Of a DNA stretch of 64,000 nt, positions 7,044 to 14,459 are shown piece by piece. The notes under the pieces are model-generated. The model was not told the DNA's origin, did no database searches, and saw only the letters and a program-made list of their open reading frames with translations. Each line of letters opens with the position of its first letter. Within the stretch, counting starts at the first letter, position 1. Source of the stretch: SSSZ01 sp016790965 (GTDB lineage Bacteria; Pseudomonadota; Gammaproteobacteria; Burkholderiales; Rhodocyclaceae); assembly GCA_016790965.1 (NCBI GenBank), contig JAEUNZ010000029.1, positions 1 through 64,000 of the forward strand, read 5' to 3'. The position numbers and the translations under genes are program-made.

Positions 7044-7466
7044 ATGGCGGCCATGAAAACTTTGCGAGAGTTCGTTGCCCTGTCCCAAGCCCATTATCAT
7101 GCGGTGAAGCTTGCCCTGGACGTCAAGCAGGCCACCGCCAGCGGCGATACCGAGCGCATTGCCGCCGCGGCCGAGAGGGTCGTCGGTCAGATGGCAGGGG
7201 AACTGGAAGCCCATTTTCGCCTGGAAGAAACCCTGTTGCTGCCCGCCATGAAGGAGGCAGGTCATGCCGGAATGACCAGCCGTGCCCTGGTGGAACACCG
7301 TCTCATGCGGGAAGCCGCGGCAAGCCTCGCGATGCCCAGCGCATCCCTGCTGGAAAGTTTTGCCGATCTTCTGCTGAGTCACGTCCGTTTCGAGGAGGAG
7401 CAGGTCTTTCCCGCCGCCCGGGGATGCCTGGACGACGATACCCTGGCGGCCATTGCGGCCTACTGA
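7044..7466 (+). CDS. Hemerythrin HHE-domain protein
   Basis: This 140-residue all-helical protein carries the histidine and acidic ligands of a di-iron hemerythrin fold: H17/H19, H57 with E61 (HFRLEE), H85, and H113 with E117 (HVRFEEEQVFP). Such proteins bind oxygen, nitric oxide or iron in the cytoplasm. An alternative start at the ATG at 7053 (MKTLREF) is possible. The Dnr-type box upstream suggests a role under low oxygen or nitrosative stress. The 3' end overlaps the convergent CapA-like gene by 7 bases. Confidence 0.85.
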   Translation: MAAMKTLREFVALSQAHYHAVKLALDVKQATASGDTERIAAAAERVVGQMAGELEAHFRLEETLLLPAMKEAGHAGMTSRALVEHRLMREAAASLAMPSASLLESFADLLLSHVRFEEEQVFPAARGCLDDDTLAAIAAY

Positions 7467-8473
7467 TCTGCCCCGGCCGCCACGGGCGCCGGCGCCACGG
7501 CGGGCTCCGGGTTGAGGCATTCCCGCACGCTGTCTTCTCCGGCCCAGCCGCAGGGGGTTGCCATGCCGGGTGCCGGGTGAGGGACGCCGTCGGCATCGAT
7601 GCGAGCCGCGCGGGTTTCCCAAGCGACCACCCCGGATTTCTCCAGCCTGAGGTGCAAGACCCAGCCCAGGCGCGCCTCGGGAGACTCGAAACCGTCGAAG
7701 ATGAAATTGCCCAAGCTATAGACGATGGGCTTGCCTTGATAGTGTTCGGCGCCCTGAGTCACGTGGGGATGGCCGCCGACCACGGCGTCGGCCCCGGCAT
7801 CGATCATGAGGCGGGCGAGTTGGCGTTGGCGCTCGCCGGGTTCGGGTTCGTGTTCCCAGCCCCAGTGCATGAAGGGAATGACTAGATCGGCACCGGCGCC
7901 CCGGGCGGCCCGAATGTCGGCCACCACCTGGCTGTCCTCGCTCCAGGCGACGCCGGGCCAGTCGGGGCCGGCCTCAAAGGCCCGCGGCTTGAATTCGTTG
8001 TAGGCCAGGACCGCGACGCGCAGGCCCTTGGCCTCTATCCACAAGGGAGCGTGGGCCTCGGCCAGGTTGCGTCCTCCGCCGAAGGGGGCGATGCCTGCCT
8101 CCCGCAGCCGCTGCAGTGTTTCCAGGAAGGCGGCCTGGCCGTAGTCGCCGGAGTGGTTATTGGCGACGCCCAGCGCGTGGAAGCGGCCCTTGAGCAAGGC
8201 CACCGCCCCGGGTTCGGCGCGGAAGCTGAAAATCTTGTTGGGGCGTGGCGTTCCAGCAGCGGCCAGGGCGCATTCCAGATTGCCGATGACATAGTCCGGC
8301 TCGGCCAGGATGGGCGCGAAAGGCTCCAGGGGATCGCCGCCGGCTGCGATCACCCGGCCGGGGCCGTCGGCCAGCATCACGTCGCCGACGAAGGTCAGGC
8401 GCAGGGGCTCGGCGCGGGCATTGGGCAGCCCGGCGACCAGAGCGAGCACAAGAGCCAGGCAGGGAAGCTTCAC
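7460..8473 (-). CDS. CapA-family metallophosphatase-like protein
   Basis: The 337-residue protein carries the motif set of the PGA_cap/CapA family: GDVML near the N terminus, GNLECAL, VANNHSGDYG, HWGWEHEPEP and GGHPHVTQG. These place metal ligands as in calcineurin-like phosphoesterases. A signal peptide (MKLPCLALVLALVAGLPNARA) sends it to the periplasm. I chose GTG at 8473 because it overlaps the stop of the upstream gene by 4 bases (GTGA) and directly gives the signal peptide; the longer frame adds 11 residues with no support. CapA proteins act in poly-gamma-glutamate synthesis in Bacillus, but many proteobacterial homologues have no assigned role. Confidence 0.85.
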   Translation of the reverse strand: MKLPCLALVLALVAGLPNARAEPLRLTFVGDVMLADGPGRVIAAGGDPLEPFAPILAEPDYVIGNLECALAAAGTPRPNKIFSFRAEPGAVALLKGRFHALGVANNHSGDYGQAAFLETLQRLREAGIAPFGGGRNLAEAHAPLWIEAKGLRVAVLAYNEFKPRAFEAGPDWPGVAWSEDSQVVADIRAARGAGADLVIPFMHWGWEHEPEPGERQRQLARLMIDAGADAVVGGHPHVTQGAEHYQGKPIVYSLGNFIFDGFESPEARLGWVLHLRLEKSGVVAWETRAARIDADGVPHPAPGMATPCGWAGEDSVRECLNPEPAVAPAPVAAGADQ

Positions 8474-8907
8474 CGCACGGCCTCCGCCGGGGCAGCCAGG
8501 GCGCACCAGTACTGGAGTTCGCCGTCCCGCAAGGGCTCATAGACGAAGTTGAGTCCGGTGAAGCCGTAGCGGGGCGCAACACCGCCGGCCAGGGGCAGGG
8601 GGTGCACAAGCTGATGCAGGAGGACGGGGCCCTCGTCAGGGACGGCATAGACGTACATCTTAAAGGCGGCCCCCTCGCTTGCCGGGTCTTCCATCACCAG
8701 GCGCAGGAGGAAGTAGGAACCGACCTGGACCGTTTCCCGTTCGTAAGGCGTCGTCGTAGGGCGGGCGCTGAGGATGCGGCGTTCTCCGCCGTAGTCGATA
8801 TGGCAGTGCACAGTCTGCGCGGCCAGTGACGAGGACAGCAGGGCGGCCGGGAGGATGGCGGCCCAGCTGGGAAGCGAGGGCTTAGAAAGGCGGCGGGCGG
8901 AGGTCAA
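8470..8907 (-). CDS. Small exported protein of unknown function
   Basis: A 145-residue protein read from TTG at 8907, which overlaps the stop of the deaminase gene by 4 bases (TTGA). The N terminus (LSKPSLPSWAAILPAALLSSSLAA) looks like a signal peptide, so the mature part starting near QTVHCHIDYGGERR is probably periplasmic. The longer upstream frame is only a shadow of the deaminase gene. I do not recognise a family. Both ends are translationally coupled to neighbours, so it is likely made together with the deaminase and the CapA-like protein. Confidence 0.65.
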   Translation of the reverse strand: MTSARRLSKPSLPSWAAILPAALLSSSLAAQTVHCHIDYGGERRILSARPTTTPYERETVQVGSYFLLRLVMEDPASEGAAFKMYVYAVPDEGPVLLHQLVHPLPLAGGVAPRYGFTGLNFVYEPLRDGELQYWCALAAPAEAVR

Positions 8908-9371
8908 TAGAGCTTTCGTTGGGCGCAGCGGGTCCACGCGACAAAGGGCGCCGTCGCGTCGGGCAGGGCGAGGTGTTGTACGGGCAGGCGGCGAGCTTCG
9001 GGCGGAGCACGAAATTCCTCGTACAGATCGTGGTCGCAGAAACCCGCCGCGGCGGCGGCAGCCCGTGGGTTGGCATAGACGATGCGCGCGATGCGGGCCC
9101 AGTAGGCCGCCGCCAGGCACAGGGGGCAGGGCTCGCTGGAGGCGTAGAGCACGCAGCCGTCCAGATGAAAATGGTCGATGCGCGCGCAGGCGGCGCGAAT
9201 GGCCAGGACCTCGGCGTGGGCGGTGGGGTCGCGGGAAGCGACCACCTGGTTCCAGGCCTCGGCGATGATTTCACCCTCGCGTACGACCACGGCGCCGAAG
9301 GGCCCCCCCTCGCCGCGCGGAACGGAGGCCGCCGCGAGCGCCAGGGCGCGGTTTAGATAAAATTCATCCAT
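8904..9371 (-). CDS. Nucleoside/guanine deaminase family protein
   Basis: This 155-residue protein of the cytidine/deoxycytidylate deaminase superfamily has zinc motifs H52-A-E54 (TAHAEVLAIR) and P81-C-P-L-C85. These give the catalytic glutamate and the His/Cys zinc ligands. The overall pattern (GGPFGAVVV near the start) resembles guanine deaminases and TadA-like enzymes. A dedicated tRNA role is less likely because the recognition C-terminal part differs. It is the first gene of a three-gene minus-strand operon with 4-base overlaps. An AT-rich palindrome lies 7 bases before its ATG. Confidence 0.8.
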   Translation of the reverse strand: MDEFYLNRALALAAASVPRGEGGPFGAVVVREGEIIAEAWNQVVASRDPTAHAEVLAIRAACARIDHFHLDGCVLYASSEPCPLCLAAAYWARIARIVYANPRAAAAAAGFCDHDLYEEFRAPPEARRLPVQHLALPDATAPFVAWTRCAQRKLY

Positions 9372-9377
9372 AACAAC

Positions 9378-9391
9378 ATATTACGTAATAT
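9378..9391 (-). promoter_or_regulatory. AT-rich palindromic operator candidate
   Basis: ATATTACGTAATAT is a perfect 14-bp palindrome in otherwise GC-rich DNA, 7 bases before the ATG of the deaminase gene. It lies within an AT-rich patch (about 9372-9412) that probably also holds the promoter. A regulator bound here would block this operon. The regulator cannot be named. Confidence 0.4.
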
Positions 9392-9457
9392 TGTTAATCC
9401 TGTTTATTACACGCTGCGGGCGCTGCGGAATCCTGTGGGTGCCGTCGCGGGCCGCGC

Positions 9458-9625
9458 CTAGCGGTCAGCCACATAGGTTTGCGTGAATGCCGAGGCACGC
9501 CTCCGCGCCCGGATCGCGCGAAGCGATCCGCAGCCATAGCCGAAGCCATGGCGAGGACGAGCGACAATGCGAGCGGGGATGCGGGGCGTGCCGAACATCG
9601 CTGAACCTATGTGACTGACTACTAG
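9458..9625. repeat. Palindromic interspersed element, copy 1
   Basis: This 168-bp element has ends that form an inverted repeat of 22 bases (9458-9479 against 9604-9625, about 19 matches, starting CTAG). The central hairpin CCATAGCCGAAGCCATGG lies exactly at the midpoint. The whole element is an imperfect palindrome. It shares the centre and length with copies at 19831-19996 and 22606-22766. The right end falls just upstream of the likely smc promoter. No coding capacity is seen. Confidence 0.7.
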
Positions 9626-9642
9626 ATTCCGGATGGTATTAT
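9612..9642 (+). promoter_or_regulatory. Candidate smc promoter
   Basis: TATTAT at 9637-9642 is a fair -10. A -35-like TGACTG at 9612-9617 lies in the right arm of palindromic copy 1 but at 19 bp spacing, so the match is only moderate. The roughly 125-base leader to the smc ATG contains the inverted repeat CGAGACC/GGTCTCG. Confidence 0.3.
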
Positions 9643-9769
9643 ACGGACCGCTTCCGAGACCGGGCCGCCGCCCGCGTTTTTCCGCCCCGGCGCCGCCCCT
9701 TGCGGGCTGGTCTCGACTAGCTTACCGGTCGGAGCAGGATGCTTCCGCCCCCCAGCCCGAATCGTCTCC

Positions 9770-12700
9770 ATGCGCCTGACCAAGCTCAAACTCGCCGGTT
9801 TCAAGTCTTTCGTCGATCCCACCTCGGTATCCGTCCCAGGGCAGCTGGTCGGGGTGGTCGGGCCCAACGGCTGCGGCAAATCCAACATCATGGACGCCGT
9901 GCGTTGGGTGCTGGGGGAGTCCAAGGCCTCGGAACTGCGGGGCGAATCCATGCAGGACGTGATTTTCAATGGCACCACGGGAAGAAAGCCCGTCTCCCGG
10001 GCCTCCGTCGAACTCATTTTCGACAATTCCCTGGGGCGGGCGGCGGGCCAGTGGTCCCAGTACGCGGAACTGGCGGTGAAGCGCGTCCTGACCCGCAATG
10101 GCCAGTCCGATTACTTCATCAACAATCTGAAGGTGCGCAGGAAGGACATCACCGACCTTTTTCTGGGCACTGGCCTGGGCCCGCGCGCCTACGCCATCAT
10201 CGGCCAGGGCATGATTTCCCGCATCATCGAGGCCAAGCCCGACGACCTGCGCGTCTTCCTGGAAGAAGCCGCCGGGGTGACCCGCTACAAGGAAAGGCGC
10301 AAGGAAACCGAGGGCCGTCTCGATGACACGCGGGAAAACCTTGCCCGGGTCGAGGACATCCGCCTGGAACTCGCCTCGCGCATGGAAAAACTGGAGTCCC
10401 AGGCCGAGGTGGCGCGGCGCTACCACAGCCTCAACGACCAGCATGCGGTGCGCCAGAAGGCCCTTTGGCTGTTGCGCAAGCGGGATGCCGAAGGCGAAAG
10501 GCAGCGGGCCGCCCTGGAAGTGGAGCGGGCGGCCGCCGATCTGGAAGGCCAGATGGCCGTCCTGCGGGAGACGGAAGCCCGGGCGGAAACGACTCGGGAA
10601 GCCCATTTCGCCGCGGGTGAATCGCTCCACGCCGCCCAGAGCGACATGTACGCCGCCAACGCCGAGGTCGCCCGGCTGGAGGCGGAAATCCGCCATCGCC
10701 GCGATTCGCGCCGCATGCTGGAAAGCCGTCTCGCCCAACTGGACGGCGAACTCGCCCACTGGAGCGCGACGGCGGAAAAACTCGCCGCCGACCGCCAGCA
10801 CTGGGAGGAAATGCAGGAAGCCACCGGGCTGCGGGTCGAGGAGGCCGACGAGCGCCTGCGCCAGCAGATGAACCTGGCCCCCCAGGTGGAAGAGAATCAC
10901 GCCCAGGCCCAGGAAGAACTCAACCGGCTGCGGACCCGTACAGCCAACGGCGAGCAGCGTCTGGAGGTGGAACTCACCCATAAGTCCCATGCCCAGCGGG
11001 CCTTGCAAAGCATCGCCCAGCGGCGGGACCGTCTGCGGGAGGAAACCGCCGACCTGGCCCAGCCCGATCCCCTGGACCTCGCCGAGCGCGAGGAGGAACT
11101 GGTCCTCCTGCGGGAGGAACTGGCGGCGGAACAGGAGCGGCTGGCCGATGCCCAGGCGGCGATACCCGCCCTGGAGGCCCGTCGCAAGGCCGCCCAGGAC
11201 GCGCTCCAGGGCCATAGCCGGGAGCTGGCCGCCGCCGAGGCGCGGAGGGTCGCCCTGGAACAGATGCAGGTCCGGGCGCGGGAGGCCGGCAAATTGCCGG
11301 AGTGGCTGCGCCGGCACGGGCTGGACGACGCGGTTCCCCTGTGGAAGCGCATCCATGTGGAAGCCGGCTGGGAGGACGCGGTCGAGGCCGTGTTGCGCGA
11401 AAGGCTCAACGCCATTGCCTGCGACGACCCCGGCAAGCTGGCCGAGTGGCTGCACGACCGGCCGGACGCCCGCCTGACGGTGATGCTGCCCGCAGCCGGG
11501 GGCCTCCCCCTTGGCGGCGACCGCCTCATCGAGCGCCTGCGCTGCGACGATGCTGCCATCGCCGCGGTTCTGGCCGACTGGCTGGCCGGAGTCCACACCG
11601 TGGGTTCCCTGGACGAGGCTCTGGCGCGGCGGGCCGAGCTTTCCCCAGGCATGGTCCTGGTGACGCCGGGGGGCGATCTGGTGGGCCGTTCCAGCGTGGC
11701 CTTCTTTGCCCCGGACAAGGGCGAGCACGGCCTCCTGGAGCGGCAGCGGGAAATCGAGGCCCTAGCTCGAGGGCTGGTCGATGGCGAGGTCGCCGCCCGG
11801 GCGGCCCAGGATCGCCTGGCGGCGGTGGAAGCGGAGTTGGAGGATGCCCACGAGGCCATCGCCGAGGCCCGCCAGTACGTGGCGGACCGGCAGCAGCGGG
11901 TCCATGCCGTCCAGGTCGAGACCCTCAAACTCGGTCAGGCCCTCGAGCGCTACCGCGAACAGAAGGGCAGGCTGGACGAGCAACTCGCCGACCTGGCCGA
12001 GGAGGAAGAATCTGAACGGGAGCGGGAAATGGCGGCGGACGAAAAGATCGCCGAAGTCCGGGAAGGCCTGAACCGCATCCTGGTGCTGGTGGCCGGCGCC
12101 CGCAGCCGCCTGGACGATGCCGAAAGGGCCGTGCGGGCCGAGCGGGAGCGCAATGCCGACTTCGACCGCGCACTGCGCGAAGCCCAGTTCTCCCTGCGCG
12201 AGTGCGAGGGCAAGCTCAACGACATCTTCGCCCAGCAGGCCCAGGCCCAGCGGGAGCTGAACCGTATCGAGGCCGACCGCGCCCAATGCGCCGATCAGGT
12301 CGAGGCCCAGCCGCCGGACATCATGGAAGAGCAGTTGCAGCAGGCCCTGGAGGCGCGGCAGGAGCGCGAAAAGGCGCTGGCGGCGGCGCGGGACGCCCTG
12401 GAATCGGTGACCGGCGCCCTGCGCGCCTTCGAAGAGCAGCGCCAGCGGGTCGAAGTGGGCCTGGAGCCCCTGCGTGCCCGCATCGGCGATTTGAAGCTCA
12501 GGGAGCAGGCGGCGGCGCTGTCGGCCGAGCAATTCGCGGCGCAACTCGCGGAGGCGGGAACCGACGAGGCCGCGCTGCCGCCCGAAGTGGCCGAACTGGC
12601 CTCCAGCGCCCGGCCGGCCTCCCTGCAGGGCGATCTGACCCGGCTGCAGAATGCCATCGCCGAGCTGGGGGCAGTGAACCTCGCGGCGCTCGAGGAACTG

Positions 12701-13282
12701 GACGCCGCCCGCGAGCGCAAGGGCTTTCTGGATGCCCAGGCGGCGGACCTCGACGAGGCCATGGAAACCCTGGAAAACGCCATCCGGCGCATCGATCGCG
12801 AGACCCGGGAACTCCTGCGTTCGACCTTCGATACGGTCAACGGCCACTTCGGGCGCCTCTTTCCCGAGCTTTTCGGCGGCGGCCGGGCGGAACTGGTCAT
12901 GACCGGAGAGGAAATCCTCGATGCCGGCGTACAGGTGGTGGCCCAGCCCCCGGGCAAGAAGAATTCCACCATCCACCTGCTGTCCGGGGGTGAAAAGGCG
13001 CTGACTGCCATTGCCCTGGTGTTTTCCATGTTCCAGCTCAATCCGGCACCCTTCTGCCTGCTTGACGAGGTGGATGCCCCCCTGGACGACAGCAATACCG
13101 AGCGTTTCTGCGGCATGGTCAGGAAAATGTCGGGCCAGACCCAGTTTCTATTCATCTCCCATAATAAAATCGCCATGGAGATGGCCGAGCAACTGGTCGG
13201 CGTCACCATGCAGGAATCCGGCGTTTCCCGCGTGGTGGAAGTGGATATACAGGAAGCCTTGCAGATGAGGGATGCGGCGTAA
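9770..13282 (+). CDS. smc: Chromosome segregation protein SMC
   Basis: The 1170-residue protein has the full SMC layout. There is an N-terminal ATPase half with Walker A GPNGCGKSN (31-39), then a long coiled coil, a hinge around residues 500-650 and a second coiled coil. The C-terminal half carries the signature LSGGEKALTAIAL (about 1071-1083) and Walker B FCLLDEVDAPLDD. SMC dimers with ScpA/ScpB organise and separate sister chromosomes. Length is normal for the family. The gene ends in TAATG overlapping zipA, and the order smc-zipA-ligA is common in betaproteobacteria. Confidence 0.97.
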   Translation: MRLTKLKLAGFKSFVDPTSVSVPGQLVGVVGPNGCGKSNIMDAVRWVLGESKASELRGESMQDVIFNGTTGRKPVSRASVELIFDNSLGRAAGQWSQYAELAVKRVLTRNGQSDYFINNLKVRRKDITDLFLGTGLGPRAYAIIGQGMISRIIEAKPDDLRVFLEEAAGVTRYKERRKETEGRLDDTRENLARVEDIRLELASRMEKLESQAEVARRYHSLNDQHAVRQKALWLLRKRDAEGERQRAALEVERAAADLEGQMAVLRETEARAETTREAHFAAGESLHAAQSDMYAANAEVARLEAEIRHRRDSRRMLESRLAQLDGELAHWSATAEKLAADRQHWEEMQEATGLRVEEADERLRQQMNLAPQVEENHAQAQEELNRLRTRTANGEQRLEVELTHKSHAQRALQSIAQRRDRLREETADLAQPDPLDLAEREEELVLLREELAAEQERLADAQAAIPALEARRKAAQDALQGHSRELAAAEARRVALEQMQVRAREAGKLPEWLRRHGLDDAVPLWKRIHVEAGWEDAVEAVLRERLNAIACDDPGKLAEWLHDRPDARLTVMLPAAGGLPLGGDRLIERLRCDDAAIAAVLADWLAGVHTVGSLDEALARRAELSPGMVLVTPGGDLVGRSSVAFFAPDKGEHGLLERQREIEALARGLVDGEVAARAAQDRLAAVEAELEDAHEAIAEARQYVADRQQRVHAVQVETLKLGQALERYREQKGRLDEQLADLAEEEESEREREMAADEKIAEVREGLNRILVLVAGARSRLDDAERAVRAERERNADFDRALREAQFSLRECEGKLNDIFAQQAQAQRELNRIEADRAQCADQVEAQPPDIMEEQLQQALEARQEREKALAAARDALESVTGALRAFEEQRQRVEVGLEPLRARIGDLKLREQAAALSAEQFAAQLAEAGTDEAALPPEVAELASSARPASLQGDLTRLQNAIAELGAVNLAALEELDAARERKGFLDAQAADLDEAMETLENAIRRIDRETRELLRSTFDTVNGHFGRLFPELFGGGRAELVMTGEEILDAGVQVVAQPPGKKNSTIHLLSGGEKALTAIALVFSMFQLNPAPFCLLDEVDAPLDDSNTERFCGMVRKMSGQTQFLFISHNKIAMEMAEQLVGVTMQESGVSRVVEVDIQEALQMRDAA

Positions 13283-14451
13283 TGACCGAGCTTCAATTGG
13301 GTTTGATCGGGCTGGGAGCGGCGGCGGTGGCCGGCGTATTCGGCTACAACGTTTGGCAGGACAGAAAGGCCAGGAAGCTGGCCGACAAGGTGATGAGGTC
13401 CCGCCACGCGGACGTGCTCCTGGGGGCTGAGGCCCCAGCGGTGGTCCCGGCGGTGCCGCCGGCCGCTGCGGCGGCAGGGCCGGAGCAGCGCCTCGAGCCG
13501 CGCCTGAACGAGGTCCAGGCGGGGGCGGTGGCGGTGGACGTCCCGACCGACGGGGAAGCGGTGAAGGTCCGGGTGGAGCCCCTCGAAGATGCGGACGAGG
13601 TGGCCGAGATTCCGGCTGGAGAAGTCCCCTTGGCCTTGCTCGATCCGCGGCTGGAGTTCATCGTCACCCTGGAACTGGTGGAGGCGGTGCCCGCCCATCA
13701 GATCGTGGCTTCTCAGCGGTCGGCCCTGGAGCGTCTCGCCAAACCGGTGCATTGGATCGGTTTCAACGACCGCAGTCGGGAGTGGGAGCGTATCGTTCCC
13801 GACGACGGTCAGAACTATCGCCGCCTACGCATCGGCCTGCAAATGGCGGATCGGCGTGGTCCTGTGCGGGACGGCGACCTGGCCGTGTTCACCGGCGCCA
13901 TGCAGGCCCTGGCGGACGAACTGATGGCCGTCGCCGACATGCCGCCCAGCCGCGTCCTCGTGCAGGCGGCCGAACTGGACCGCTTCTGCGCCGAGGTGGA
14001 TCTGGAAATCGGGGTCAATCTGGTGGCCCAGGGCGCGCCCTTCTCGGGTACCAAGATTCGCGCCCTGGCCGAGGCCGCCGGCATGACCCTGGGCGAAGAC
14101 GGCCTGTTCACCCGCTACGATGACGCAGGTCGGGTGCAGTTTCGCTTGCAGAATCTGGAGAGCACCCTGTTTTCGCCGGAGGAAATCCGCACCCTCAGTA
14201 CCCATGGCCTGACCTTCGTCCTGGACGTGCCGCGGGTCGATCACGGCGAACGGGTTTTCTACCAGATGGTCGAGTTGGCGCGCCGTTTCGCCGAGACTTT
14301 GCACGGCATCGTGGTCGACGACAACCGGCAGCCCCTGAGCGAGACCCAGATCGACCACATCCGGCGCGAATTCGTGGCCAAACCCCAGGCGGCCATGGCG
14401 GCCTATGGTCTGCCAGCCGGGGGGAACCAGGCCCTGCGGCTGTTTTCCTGA
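13282..14451 (+). CDS. zipA: Cell-division protein ZipA
   Basis: The 389-residue protein starts with a transmembrane helix (about residues 5-22). It continues with a charged, Ala/Pro-rich linker and ends in the ZipA C-terminal domain (about 240-385, including GVNLVAQGAPFSGTKIRALA) that binds the FtsZ tail. It tethers FtsZ filaments to the inner membrane at the septum. Homology to gammaproteobacterial ZipA is in the last domain; the linker is variable. Its start is coupled to the smc stop (TAATG), and ligA starts 8 bases after its end. Confidence 0.88.
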   Translation: MTELQLGLIGLGAAAVAGVFGYNVWQDRKARKLADKVMRSRHADVLLGAEAPAVVPAVPPAAAAAGPEQRLEPRLNEVQAGAVAVDVPTDGEAVKVRVEPLEDADEVAEIPAGEVPLALLDPRLEFIVTLELVEAVPAHQIVASQRSALERLAKPVHWIGFNDRSREWERIVPDDGQNYRRLRIGLQMADRRGPVRDGDLAVFTGAMQALADELMAVADMPPSRVLVQAAELDRFCAEVDLEIGVNLVAQGAPFSGTKIRALAEAAGMTLGEDGLFTRYDDAGRVQFRLQNLESTLFSPEEIRTLSTHGLTFVLDVPRVDHGERVFYQMVELARRFAETLHGIVVDDNRQPLSETQIDHIRREFVAKPQAAMAAYGLPAGGNQALRLFS

Positions 14452-14459
14452 TTTCGGCG

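Noticed and set aside
9722..11728. A 668-residue ORF antisense to smc (and similar long antisense ORFs to ligA, zipA, ppsA)
   Set aside because: Long antisense frames are expected in GC-rich coding DNA; translations are rich in Gly, His and Gln without family similarity, while the sense genes are certain.
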